DNA of 33,036 nucleotides from Nocardia miyunensis NBRC 108239 (GCF_001613065.1 NZ_BDBQ01000126.1:1-33036); one strand, 5' to 3'. Shown: positions 12,001 through 17,231, counted from the stretch's first letter. Numbers and translations are program-made. Notes: generated from the letters alone by a model not told the origin.

Positions 12001-15000
12001 CGGCCCATTCCGGTCGGCCCGGCCGAGCGCGCCTACACCGACGCCTACGACAAGGCGTTTCGGAAGGCCGCGCGCGCGGCGCAACGCGCGGCCGACGCCC
12101 CCGCACCCGAACGTGTCGCCGCCGAGGCGGGCCGAAAGGCATTGCGGCGCTACATCGATCGAGTCGGGGCCGGACCGGCCGAGATCGCCTTCGACGTGGT
12201 TCGCGCTGCCGGTGACACCGACGGATCACGTTGGGGGCGACCGGTTCTCGAGGTCCCGGACGATTCCCCGCGGCCATCGCCCGAGCCGGACCGGGCGGCG
12301 GTCCGGGCGATCGCGGTGCGGGTGATCGACAGGATCGTGGCGACCGTCGCCCCGCACCGCAGCGCGGAGCGACTCACCGAGTCGGTGGCCCGGATCTCGG
12401 ACTGGGACTCCGACAGTCCCCGGCCGCGCCTGGTGGTGGTGGCCGGGCGGGGCGGGCATGTCGACGCGCTCGCCGAATTGGGTGATCGCCACCCGGAACT
12501 CGCGACGGTGCTGTGGGACCGGACGCACGATCTGGAATATCGGGTGGTCGAGCCCGGCCCGGGCGGTGCGCTCGAGGTGCGCGCGATCAGTGCCTACGCG
12601 GCCGAGGGGCCCTACCGGGAGCCGGACCGGGACGACTATCGGGGGCAGCTGCTCGCTTACTATCTGCGGCATCGCGACGCCGGGGACATCCGGATCGGTT
12701 TCGACGAGTGGCTCGGACAACTGGGTCCCGAGATGTTCACCCCCGCGGCCACGAAGTGGCTGGCCGGAACCGACAAGCGGCCGCTCGCCCAGGGCATCCG
12801 CGGGGATTTCCTGTACCACGCCTACGTGCTGACCCTGTCGGATCCCGCACTCGCGCAGCCGCATCCGGCCGATGCCGCCCGCGGCCTGCATATGCGGCAC
12901 GTGCAACTGCCCGAGCGGGAATTGCACCCGGAGCGCGATCCGGCGTTCTACACCCGGCACGAATTCATGACCGGTCCAATGAAATTGGAGGTGTGGCTCG
13001 AGCGCGACGGCCGCGGCGGCTGGCGGGTACCGGCTCCCGGCCCGCGCGGCGACATGTCCGACGTGGTGTCCCGCTACCTGCGGGGCATGGCGGACCGTGA
13101 CCCGAGACGCCTGGTGGATCGGATCTCCGCGGTGCTGCGCAACGGCAAGACCGCCCTGACGCCCGACCAGCGCGGCCCGCTCCGCCGGGCCACCGACAAA
13201 CTCATCGGCCGCGACGACGGCCCGGAGCGGGGCCAGGATGCCGCCGCGCCGCCGGATCGCGCGCAGCCGAGCGGCGACGACCGGAATTCCGGCGTACCGT
13301 CCGTCTCGCGGCCGGATTTGCCTGTGGCCCACCGGATCCCGGTCGACGACGAGTGGTCGAACCTGGATCGCGCGGGCATCGTCAACGAGCTGAAATCCCG
13401 GTTCGGGCCGGATCCGGCGCGCGGCCATCCGGGCCTGGAGGTGCACGGGTTCGACGCCGACATCGATCCGAACACCCTGCGGGAGTACGCGCGAGCGGTC
13501 GACGCCGTGCTCTCCCGGCACGGGCAGGTCGATGTGCGGCGCATCGATATCGCGGAGTTGGCGCGCGACCATGCGCAGGCCGTGTGGCGCAAACGGCCCG
13601 ACGGCACCTTCTTCGCCGAATCCATCACGCTGAACCGGCATTTCGCGACGCACCCGGAGGAACTGCGCGCCGCCATGGACAGCGCGGAACGCACCGGGTT
13701 CGCCCCGGCGGGTGTCGCGCGGCGGCCGGTGTTCGCGCGGATCGTGCACGAACTCGGCCACGCGCTCGACTACGCAGGCGGCATGCGGGCGCGGGCCCTG
13801 GTCGACAGCACACTGCTGACCCACTATGCCGCGACCCGTACGCAAGTCGACCTCGCCGAGTATCTGACCTGGCTGCGCCAGCTGAGCGACTACTGCTTCA
13901 GCAACGGAATTCTGGAGCCGCGCGAGGCGCTGGCGGACGCCTTCCTCGACGTCGTGCTCAACGGCGATGACGCATCCGAGCCTTCGCGGGTGCTGTACGA
14001 ACTGCTGCTGTCGGAGGCCGGTTCGTCGCCCGTTGCTCCCGGTCCGATTCCCTTGCTGCACATCGAATCTGGCCGTGGCGTGACCTCGGCGTCGCGAGCC
14101 CCGTCACCGGGAGAGGCAGCGGGCACGGCGGGGCAGCCGGTCGCGGTTTCGCGCCGGCCGGGCCCGCAGGTGCTCCATCAGCTGAGCGCGGCGCGGGCGG
14201 AGGTGGAGCAACTGGCCCGGCAGCGGGCCGAACTCACCGCGCAGCTACCGGCTCTGAACGCCGCCGTGGCCGATGGCGACGGGCGAGCGGTTACCACTCG
14301 GAATACGCTGCGCGAGAAGATCTTCGCGATCACCGACGCGATCACCCGGTTGGCGGGCCCGGACTACCTGGCCGCACGTGGTGCGCGCGTCGATGCGCAG
14401 CATGCCCCACAGGTCGGCGTCATCGATGGCGAGCCACCGCGGATCATCGTCGTCGGACGCCGGTCGGCCGGTCCCAGCGGCTCGCCACACGGCGCACTCC
14501 TGCGAGATGCCCTCCCGCACGTCCCCGGACTGGCCGATGCGCTGGCACATCCGGACGTGGCGCTGGAGTTCGTGCGGCTGACAGTGGATTCGAACGGGCA
14601 GGCGCACGTCGCGCCGCTCGAAGCGCCGACAGCGGCGGAAGTGCGATTCGAATCGGCTGGGGCACAAGAGAAAACAGAGTCTGGTGCCGAGCCGCAGGCG
14701 ACCGGTGAGGTGGTGCCCGGCAAGCAAGCACCGCCCGCGGAACAGTCCGCTACAGGTACTGTGCCCCAGCCCCAGCCCCAGCCCCAGCCGGGCGGGACGT
14801 CGACGGTTCAGGAGCCGGAGGAAGCGGAGTCGCCCGATGCCGAGCCGCGGGCGGCCGGTGAGGTGGTGCCGGGCAAGCGGGCACGGTCCGGGGAGCAGTC
14901 CGGTGCGGGGAGTGTGCCCAAACCGAAGCCCCAGCCCCAGCCGGGCGGGACACCGACGGTTCAGGAGCCGGAGGAAGGGGAGTCGCCCGATGCCGAGCTG

Positions 15001-16929
15001 CGGGCGGCCGGTGAGGTGGTGCCGGGCAAGCAGGCGCGGTCTGGGGAGCAGTCCGGTGCGGGGACCGTGCCCAAACCGAAGCCTCAGTCCCAGCCGGGCG
15101 GGACGTCGACGGACGAAGCGGAGTCGCCCGATGCGGAGGGGGACGGTTCCGACGGGCCGCCGATACCGCCACGCCGGATTCCCATACCAGGTGCGGGTTA
15201 TGGCGGTGCGGGCGATGGTGACGACGATCCCGAGCGTCGTCGGCTGCTGTACGTCCCGCGGTACGTCCCGCCGCAGTACCAGTACAACTGGCCGAATTTC
15301 CAAGCGGCGCAGCCCACGTTGCCCACCCCGACACCTGTTCAGCCGCCTCCCGCGCAACCGCCGCCATCCCAGCCGCCACCCGCGCAACCGACACCTGTTC
15401 AGCCGCCTCCCGCGCAGCCGCCGCCTGTGCAGCAGCCGCCTGTGCAGCCGCCGGAGCCAGGTAGCCCCCAACCGCCGCATCATGACGGCCACGACCATGG
15501 CCATAGCCACGGCCATGACCACGATGGCGGCCACGGTCACGGCCACGGCCACGGCCACTGCCACGATGATTATCACGACCACCACGACCACGGTCACGAT
15601 GGCGATAACGGCCACGGACACGATGGCGATAACGGCCACGGCCACGGACACCACCACGGTCATGGTGGCGATCACGGTCACGACGATGGTCACGGGCATG
15701 GTCGCGATGGCGGTCCCGGTCACGACCACCACCACGGCCACGGCGGCGATCACGGTCACGATGGCGGTCCCGGCCACCACCACGGCCACGGCGGCGATCA
15801 TGGTCGCGGCCACGGTCACGATGGCGGGCACAGCCGCAATGGCGATCACGGCCACGGCCCCGGTGGCGATCACGGCCACCATCACGATGGCGATCACGGC
15901 CCCGACAACGGGGCACACCATCCGCCTTACCAGGGTAACGGCTGGCCACCCGGCAGCATCCCCACGCACTCCAACGGGCACTCCGAACCGACTGTGCCGC
16001 AGCAGATGCCAGCAATTCCGAGTGTGCCGCAGTTGCCCGCTCAACCGGGTGTCCCGGGATGGCCGCAGCAGTCTCCGGACGGTTCTGGGCAGTACAGTCC
16101 CACCGCCCCAGGGTGGAACGGCCAGCCGGGGAACCCGTCCGTGCCGCAGGTTCCGAATGGGGCCGGGGGCGCGCCCGCACCGTGGGGCCCGACCGGCGGG
16201 TGGCCGGACCAGAGGGGTCCGGGCGATGGAAAGCCCTGGCAGGGACCGAATACACCACAGGGCCCGATTGCGCCAATGCCGAAGGGACACAACGGATTGG
16301 ACTCATGGTCGAGGTCCGTCGCACCGGGGCCGGGGCATACGCCCGGGTGGCTCGGATACCACGAGGGTTCGGGCGCGCCGCCGCAGGAATGGTCCGGATC
16401 GCCTGTATCCCAGGACAATTCCCCTGCCACGGGGTACCCGCCCGTCTACCCGCCCCCGGGCGGTGCGATGCCGCCCGCGTCGAACGGAAACGGGGCATCG
16501 AGCCACCCGGGCCGCCACACACCTCCGCAGCCGCCCGCTCCGGTCACCCTGTTCCTACAGCGTTTCGGCGGCTCGAGCGAGTGGGCCGAGCTGGACCCGG
16601 CCACCGGCACGCTGCACGCGGCGGCGATGCTCACCGGCGTGCCGAGCGGCATATTCGGTGACATCGGGGGTCGGCTCGCGCTTCTCTACCGGGAGCGGGG
16701 CCGGCTCGTGCTGCGGCTGGGCGAACTGGTGGTCGATGTGGACGACCTGGCCGTGATCGTGCGCTGGGCGCGCACCGGTCGGCACCACAGCGTGTTCACG
16801 GTGACCTACGGCGGTACTCCGATCGGGGAGGTCCGCTACCGTAACCTGGCCCCGGACCTGGATCTGGGTTTGGCGATCCGTGACGTGCTCGACAACCCGA
16901 TTCGCAGATCTCAGTTCTTCGCCGGCTGA
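1..16929 (+). CDS. Giant mosaic protein, probable type VII-secreted effector (5' end outside window)
   Basis: The frame is open from base 1, so the GTG at 40 is probably internal and the true start lies upstream; 5642 residues are visible, ending at TGA 16927-16929. Layout by nucleotide: helical 42-aa repeats (244-495); repeated short modules ending in RIWVGE / RVWIRE type strands (about 590-1590); a Trp-rich region (about 2950-4350); duplicated coiled coil (4819-5410); ADP-ribosyltransferase-like domain without its catalytic residues (about 5560-6045); duplicated degenerate metallopeptidase modules (6600-13262); an intact HELGH zincin (about 13330-14030); another coiled coil (about 14160-14370); 51-aa repeats, Pro-rich and His-rich tracts; and a C-terminal domain (16540-16926). 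By eye I find only two cysteines. Known: similar mosaics occur as polymorphic toxins exported by actinobacterial type VII systems. Inference: this is one, but the diagnostic N-terminus is not visible. No nuclease or other obvious C-terminal toxin is recognised. Confidence 0.85.
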   Translation, partial: VPQLRALASEPDSVPLPGLERRARGLGVTVNDHTVEQAIRDRIGAVEEQGLKAVRELSGMRRQSLHGADLLQGGTARISNERLHELAEEYGIDPVDRSDAEVEREVRAAIGRRAAAGRELATARLRELAAEYGIDPAGRSDAEVERRLRVAIGRRTAAAREQGAPVLAELDRYRVAAANESMRRAEAQAAAEHEVLYHRTGLSDRTPRVIGTTNTHVRHGNGHALTVAGAAGGRGRYVGVGATDDPERHLPALRRRRLAAQGFDDAVYYRVQIDEHGRIWVGEHRPPAEPVERLGPAARPGDWTPQGEERRFVPEKGKFRRNLRQLAYDIRRLTSAADKNYAELVRRAEALGIETAWQLSPHELETAVRATVAEYRARADEAWNRTDDVPLADRPGLAAERNRLADEALWAQDSGDSLLLNLATHDNTYVRPRDLKAADTAVLAARNVLAAQGGVPIGRDGRPAHPGQEVARLITAADGANRLIAVSPAAHPDHILDPATRRLLVGTGEFVFQQVRVDARGRVWIRELREPEGDPAELATEPARTQGATRTAETSALGPPDAPDAPVEEPAEATATLTPESAQRKLNRLVRRRTAKVADQERWRNKLEGRAEKFPGANISRGAWAETVRRLGGETTGYTPEYQGLDYVSPGEREDLGPAELAQRRDPVAKLGEAANNYYELTDQIQQIDEDIAELVRHGAAYDPAQIEAADGLQGKLADRHKAAVDAAKPLRRSLDELEARRIEARRNGDPAADDPQRSRELERAREAVARADAEIDRLNDQRASASGAWRDAVRAHWLAVDVAPDEKGERLWRVSANVWVDRGVLDASGVFRGGRIIVVTGRAEQGSLDGAAHDTVLADMLAHHHYLARLLERPGTEVDYLRVVADAELRTTTTRLASPQVLRDTMGPRNPDRRAMPVTDPVAWRRIINEATGIPTGSETRWRRPEHDRAAAELEMLTRHPSPPRTLARWRDAAGAWHSTREGEARGFRAYQPRIKPGTKLNKIWQPSMDGWRLPPKGWAPFGGEDRPGLRARQYDEKMPDGFSGAVAVEPFQNMVEPWLIHEIYGYWPQMSYEELESLSPDGRAEAFWLQGPGPGIEPPPGWNEEEHHDLPLHDALYNVGKRWIQIGEGVRKLPWIIKHFHKNPELGSRRRNRYWLPDGAFDPDHPILRKIPIVRSYRGYKGWKAPRLDLQPPHVSWTEAEHGPHSELDPVGARFWERDVARWAQVQAWADRVIGGFADDTADSDVQRIVDQLTAPRDPLLRSGDGGSVYADLLGFVRRPDGTAISRAQLAAEILLIKRHLMINKMRVQDPASPEGRLIEKPYDRLPHVADAWLRLTGIGDLDGRTRPYPEDLLLLEDAHAEANYLRTHPNATWHEADQHAESLGHDWDTNRRRLSGQLVRRRGRLFYPEDLPAERPLRRRTFPFTGRRIPLLSDRTLPVAALPYAVEPQSDEQDWLPPAARRAARILAETGLRERFPALPQDPVEALRALAIQVLLGDGPIPALDADPALALAIRAGTVENYTAANTPEERERWAALLHYVGASAADGLTEQLHAQVTRQLDAFTDPAEAARAEREAARERALLDWAQADRQRTKARQEVLNRAKGLPVDIAELLSDDMKRPMALEDLLAEARNRQRVVGPETDAYQARVTALHNAAEEFHRLDALAADLSERVPAGRAAAEPGDAVRAPAARRAEITWLTDEVGRFIRDREAARSDMIARLEGVRVTVEEVLHDDLKQEPVRRRVFEELRARTLPAAEGLEYAERVSRLEDAVRAYHRADARVTELAGELRQAKSRDAELSAAEAAAGLAEGGGDEGPESGSSPVQSGTRPPGGGAPQAIEPRSSGPVAERLRFSHRVWGPVLDGLTADERRVLGEFLAGRGAGLSPEAAAVLDEVLARAPLPHRALISFEGEHGLFGSAATGSVHEVPGYLQGFLGRVSVRPESNYHLELTVPEGTPALFVGGADLSRTGRLDSPRLLLGRGLRVRVDAVHEQDGQVRVRATVVRTAEQSGEPRAAVSAVPLSAYEQQLAAAQDAERTAHDLLRLVSRAIGVDPTLTGNDLARAAVREVGADWERLRAEVKAAREAGDVERHRELREQVAVNGPITQAVVKTTNDYWEAVSAQERLRAEAQALGLDLSGPDGVGAPDEPVRGPDSDSGDGTWGVDVAADPPQARDGEPADGASRTSEQVRQALDSLRNLAYGGAATPDDWLLLPPDPDAIPVWEVLAHTDTGQWAADILRAAGASVRFRDGGSSPGAGDSFAGRTMDIGVDTSERSQPAQAAAVVRAAAWTEAVVSGAVEVNPARIRLLDKATHIGAHVRVAAVAFGREAEFYRELARAGYDVDSLAHQDYIDRVHNAALRARYLAAHDAAVDAARQAEPELPEARLREIGRAAGVAALLAEPEFAPTEAIEAAGREWAAAAGLPDATALPEHAPATTESARRLAELVRERAAADRGSQYLEAALTRAYARLRAALHIPDAAVPATRAGQLQDALARAARARVGAKIRGRAEISAAAEPVVHAAAHIRADLWLLGDLIERQAQVRAQLDRLSDAIEHQVEQDSAAPTGDAVASASGRRRVVVDESGVVRVDRAARPDESADAPEPSPNDGALLGTQDDSQVAPDRSDIEKDGEEIRSWTDTGWSWDISSWARAVLRRHGIGVRFSTESDPGTIGYDPATRTVVLDHGTSRHARSQELVRAAAFIELLPGPGEPPERLTLSREDFVRRMLDRESEALALTYDRARRQATVFLNNRIRSVRAEVAVEYGPLEQAYYQAYTRALRIAMREYDLSHVTRSAQAAAAHRAGVRAVRARLGETGQRAGGPRPYYAQSYAAEWDRAHGIMATDDPVDARPPADTPQRRDHLSREYAFEIEQLDTLRETGRRVPVGPAERAYRDAYDKAYRKAERAARRSADAPPPERVAYAAGRAALRRHIDQEGPERAEILFDVVRADGDGLGWRWSVPRRDEESDAPVLESAVAQADPVPTESAAVADRLIDAELAEHPGGERLTEQIARIPGVDGRRPRLIVVAAAGEHLDALAELAVRHPELADVQWDESHVLDYRRVRPDPDDGWRLEPVEAQTAEGIYRMPNLEQSLGQMLAHYLRYRSEGRIRIGFDVWLRQLGEDTFYVRRSSSEQRGGKPQLAPNFVDIGYRKALADPDLDPTHPAHVARLLKMRTFALPPITGLPARDVVETYLNPIRLDGIFYFSIHLQRDGHGGWQMPPPGPGGLPTDVLATYLPGMSDSSQKKLARRIEVLLKNGSAPLTSEDHGVMHRLVHRLTPGSVRRGLQLDSGDPERGVDSAAAPPGTSGRDGDRAGARTPAAQRVVVRDARWAAYDQHDQPEHWITELPDPNLVQVWELLSHTETGRKLTVILRGVGASVRIAGPGDHLGPADSFNGRTMEIVIDPAGRDQIELAVAVARMAAHVEAVTSGLVEVLPERIRGLSLDEHQDVHRQVEAGAFVLETEFLGELRDAGVDIAPLTRPGRDTAEYAPRLRAAYLGAYDEAVAAARTDGQQAPGEIGREAGLRVLLADPRFRLEMIGRGFAETQWQAAQRPAEDAQMPEHITATTQSARDLAALVRAHAAAQRRVRALETAFHRVHERLRHGYEIPEFNVRGTIAERAAYLVGLERSGLYFVGDNKHADTWLVAELAHRHQRAAAEFDRIAAGLADRIGLDLLARSGQSLPDGPLRPRDLVLVAVDDSGVPRATARPDPEAARGDSESNRNEAGDLPPVPAHPAPWRDAASLLSRLTRRGYGTQIETWAVEALELHGVQVRFSTEPRLRVFEGLGRAFARRGPGGYDPATRTVVLDHDMLPAQMRAELIRAAVEADLHPSDGAPARLTRYRDEYIARMLDRQAEAHALAFENTRRSDPELFGVRDPLILKYIEAHAAALRIARDAYGSAVDEQSLEAAAYRAGVRAVRALLDVEGVAPTVDGLRYRAHYGAEWDRAHGIPAGPDTVEFDPSADTPELRDERSRQYELEIAGFRVLRTSSRPIPVGPAERAYTDAYDKAFRKAARAAQRAADAPAPERVAAEAGRKALRRYIDRVGAGPAEIAFDVVRAAGDTDGSRWGRPVLEVPDDSPRPSPEPDRAAVRAIAVRVIDRIVATVAPHRSAERLTESVARISDWDSDSPRPRLVVVAGRGGHVDALAELGDRHPELATVLWDRTHDLEYRVVEPGPGGALEVRAISAYAAEGPYREPDRDDYRGQLLAYYLRHRDAGDIRIGFDEWLGQLGPEMFTPAATKWLAGTDKRPLAQGIRGDFLYHAYVLTLSDPALAQPHPADAARGLHMRHVQLPERELHPERDPAFYTRHEFMTGPMKLEVWLERDGRGGWRVPAPGPRGDMSDVVSRYLRGMADRDPRRLVDRISAVLRNGKTALTPDQRGPLRRATDKLIGRDDGPERGQDAAAPPDRAQPSGDDRNSGVPSVSRPDLPVAHRIPVDDEWSNLDRAGIVNELKSRFGPDPARGHPGLEVHGFDADIDPNTLREYARAVDAVLSRHGQVDVRRIDIAELARDHAQAVWRKRPDGTFFAESITLNRHFATHPEELRAAMDSAERTGFAPAGVARRPVFARIVHELGHALDYAGGMRARALVDSTLLTHYAATRTQVDLAEYLTWLRQLSDYCFSNGILEPREALADAFLDVVLNGDDASEPSRVLYELLLSEAGSSPVAPGPIPLLHIESGRGVTSASRAPSPGEAAGTAGQPVAVSRRPGPQVLHQLSAARAEVEQLARQRAELTAQLPALNAAVADGDGRAVTTRNTLREKIFAITDAITRLAGPDYLAARGARVDAQHAPQVGVIDGEPPRIIVVGRRSAGPSGSPHGALLRDALPHVPGLADALAHPDVALEFVRLTVDSNGQAHVAPLEAPTAAEVRFESAGAQEKTESGAEPQATGEVVPGKQAPPAEQSATGTVPQPQPQPQPGGTSTVQEPEEAESPDAEPRAAGEVVPGKRARSGEQSGAGSVPKPKPQPQPGGTPTVQEPEEGESPDAELRAAGEVVPGKQARSGEQSGAGTVPKPKPQSQPGGTSTDEAESPDAEGDGSDGPPIPPRRIPIPGAGYGGAGDGDDDPERRRLLYVPRYVPPQYQYNWPNFQAAQPTLPTPTPVQPPPAQPPPSQPPPAQPTPVQPPPAQPPPVQQPPVQPPEPGSPQPPHHDGHDHGHSHGHDHDGGHGHGHGHGHCHDDYHDHHDHGHDGDNGHGHDGDNGHGHGHHHGHGGDHGHDDGHGHGRDGGPGHDHHHGHGGDHGHDGGPGHHHGHGGDHGRGHGHDGGHSRNGDHGHGPGGDHGHHHDGDHGPDNGAHHPPYQGNGWPPGSIPTHSNGHSEPTVPQQMPAIPSVPQLPAQPGVPGWPQQSPDGSGQYSPTAPGWNGQPGNPSVPQVPNGAGGAPAPWGPTGGWPDQRGPGDGKPWQGPNTPQGPIAPMPKGHNGLDSWSRSVAPGPGHTPGWLGYHEGSGAPPQEWSGSPVSQDNSPATGYPPVYPPPGGAMPPASNGNGASSHPGRHTPPQPPAPVTLFLQRFGGSSEWAELDPATGTLHAAAMLTGVPSGIFGDIGGRLALLYRERGRLVLRLGELVVDVDDLAVIVRWARTGRHHSVFTVTYGGTPIGEVRYRNLAPDLDLGLAIRDVLDNPIRRSQFFAG
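244..495 (+). repeat. Two 42-residue helical tandem repeats in the giant protein
   Basis: Two in-frame copies, 126 bp each, begin at 244 and 370. Each starts RL(H/R)ELA(E/A)EYGIDP, then has RSDAEVER and IGRR. The copies are highly similar at the protein level, which points to recent internal duplication of a charged helical hairpin. Function unknown. Confidence 0.85.
4819..5410 (+). repeat. Duplicated coiled-coil module in the giant protein
   Basis: Two related helical segments are offset by about 354 bp (118 residues). The first begins at 4819 with AKGLPVDIAELLSDDMK, the second at 5173 with LEGVRVTVEEVLHDDLK. Both continue into Glu/Arg-rich helices with the pattern A(Y/E)xRVxxL...Yx/FHRxDA. 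They probably form a rod or hairpin; no enzymatic motif is seen. Confidence 0.7.
5560..6045 (+). other. ADP-ribosyltransferase-like domain lacking catalytic residues
   Basis: The segment has the spacing and hydrophobic pattern of VIP2/C3-type ADP-ribosyltransferase domains: a helical lead-in, then LPHRALISFEGE, a middle G(Y/F)xG..SV turn, a strand VPEGTPALFVGG, then LLLGRGLRVRVDAV. In active members an Arg is expected in the first strand (as YRG) and an E/Q-x-E just before the LL(L/P)xG strand. Here the matching positions read FEG and S-P-R (5935-5943). What is seen is the fold pattern and the missing residues; that it is a non-catalytic relic or binding module is inference. Confidence 0.5.
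6600..9950 (+). repeat. Tandem duplication unit 1 (modules A-B-C) of the giant protein
   Basis: About 1100 residues that recur in the same order from 10008. Module A starts near VWEVLAHTDTG (6679) and has FAGRTMDIGVDT. Module B has VRFSTE, YDPATRTVVLDH (about 8038) and RRMLDRESEALAL (about 8191). Module C has RPRLIVVAA and RIGFDVWLRQLG (about 9352). A and B match the layout of actinobacterial putative metallopeptidase domains (probably the DUF6782 group; number from memory). In those, a strand is followed by a helix with HExxH, then helices Y..AY..A, AAxxAG and YxxxYxxxWD. Here the HExxH helix reads VVRAAAWTE (A) and LVRAAAFIE (B), so zinc binding is lost. Confidence 0.7.
10008..13262 (+). 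repeat. Tandem duplication unit 2 (modules A-B-C) of the giant protein
   Basis: Second copy of the A-B-C block. Anchors are VWELLSHTETG (10087), FNGRTMEIVIDP, YDPATRTVVLDH (about 11422), ARMLDRQAEAHAL (about 11569), RPRLVVVAG and RIGFDEWLGQLG (about 12691). Offsets from unit 1 fall from 3408 bp (A) to 3378 (B) to 3339 (C), so small deletions accumulated after the duplication. The metal-binding helix is again absent: A reads VARMAAHVE and B reads LIRAAVEAD. Linkers VVVDESGVVR and VAVDDSGVPR also correspond. Confidence 0.75.
13330..14030 (+). other. Intact zincin-type metallopeptidase domain (HELGH)
   Basis: HELGHALDYAGG starts at 13747 and gives the HExxH zinc motif. About 59 residues downstream, EALAD (13924-13938) fits the glutamate ligand helix (ExxxD) of gluzincins. 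The lead-in has strand/helix elements FFAESITLNRHF and RRPVFARIV. Seen: all three candidate zinc ligands plus the catalytic Glu. Known: such zincins occur in phage-, T7SS- and toxin-associated mosaics. Inference: it could be an effector protease or a self-processing domain. It is the only metallopeptidase-like module in the visible giant protein that keeps its motif. Confidence 0.75.
14689..15135 (+). repeat. Three 153-bp tandem repeats (51 residues each)
   Basis: In-frame units start at 14689, 14842 and 14995. Each carries GEVVPGK (14707, 14860, 15013; exactly 153 bp apart), an EQS(G/A) motif, (Q/K)P(Q/K)PQ(P/S)QPGGT, and ends in ESPDAE. The third unit lost a VQEPEE-like hexapeptide. The strong nucleotide similarity suggests recent slippage or unequal crossover in a disordered linker. 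Confidence 0.9.
15313..15477 (+). other. Pro/Gln-rich linker
   Basis: Repeats of QPPPAQPPP / PTPVQPPP type make an extended, probably polyproline-II linker directly before the His-rich tract. A Tyr/Pro stretch (YVPRYVPPQYQYNWPNF, about 15250-15300) precedes it. Confidence 0.85.
15478..15921 (+). repeat. 148-residue His/Gly/Asp-rich tract
   Basis: Counted by hand, 55 of 148 residues are His (about 37%), mixed with Gly and Asp in GHGHDHG, HHHGHGGDHGHDGG and similar repeats, with one Cys in HGHCHDD. At DNA level it is built from short repeats of ggccacgg, ggcgatcacgg and cacgatggc. Known: comparable His tracts in hydrogenase maturation proteins, zinc/nickel storage proteins and CDF loops bind Ni, Zn or Co. 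Metal binding here is inference. Confidence 0.9.
16540..16926 (+). other. Uncharacterised C-terminal domain of the giant protein
   Basis: After a Pro/Gly-rich spacer (15922-16539) the last 129 residues become ordered again: FLQRFGGSSEWAELDPATG, alternating hydrophobic strands such as RLVLRLGELVVDVDDLAVIV, and a C-terminal LGLAIRDVLDNPIRR helix. It looks like a small beta-rich domain. I do not recognise a family or any toxin active-site motif. Confidence 0.55.
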
Positions 16930-16961
16930 CCAGCCGACCCAGCATCATCATCGGAGGCATT

Positions 16962-17231
16962 GTGCGCGAACCACTCTCACCCGACGAGCAGCGCCGCAAT
17001 TTCGAGCGGTCGCTGGCCTCGGTCCTCGCAGGCGGCGGTCTGACCACCGGCAGCGGGCTCGACGACGAGACCGAGCGCGCCCTCTGGGCGGTCGCCGATG
17101 CCCATCCGCAGATCCCGGAGGAACTGGTACGGGCGGCGCGGACCGCGTTCGAGGCGCAACTGGACGGTTCGCACGCCGCGGCGCGGCTGGCCGAGTTGAC
17201 CCGCCGGATCGAGGAGATCAACCGCCGGTAG
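16962..17231 (+). CDS. 89-aa acidic helical protein downstream of the giant gene
   Basis: The start is GTG 16962, preceded by GGAGG with about 5 nt spacing in tcggaggcattgtg. It begins 32 bp after the giant gene's stop on the same strand, so the two are probably co-transcribed. Sequence features: MREPLSPDEQRRNFERSL, a Gly-rich turn LAGGGLTTGSGLDDE, then helices ending in ARLAELTRRIEEINRR. There is no signal peptide, membrane segment, WxG motif or cysteine, and I do not recognise a family. Its position suggests a partner of the giant protein, such as an immunity protein, a chaperone or a small co-secreted factor. That is inference from context only. It could also be an unrelated small housekeeping protein. 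The gene ends 18 bp from the convergent pknG stop. Confidence 0.7.
   Translation: MREPLSPDEQRRNFERSLASVLAGGGLTTGSGLDDETERALWAVADAHPQIPEELVRAARTAFEAQLDGSHAAARLAELTRRIEEINRR

Noticed and set aside
10102..12084. 660-codon - strand frame
   Set aside because: Shadow of duplication unit 2; no start signal and no family resemblance.
15478..15921. Short repeats in the His-rich tract considered as a CRISPR array
   Set aside because: Units are irregular, in frame and coding, with no constant repeat plus unique spacers and no cas genes.
14245..16290. 681-codon - strand frame with Val/Ile/Ala-rich, membrane-like segments
   Set aside because: The hydrophobic runs are simply the reverse complement of His/Gly/Asp codons in the His-rich tract.
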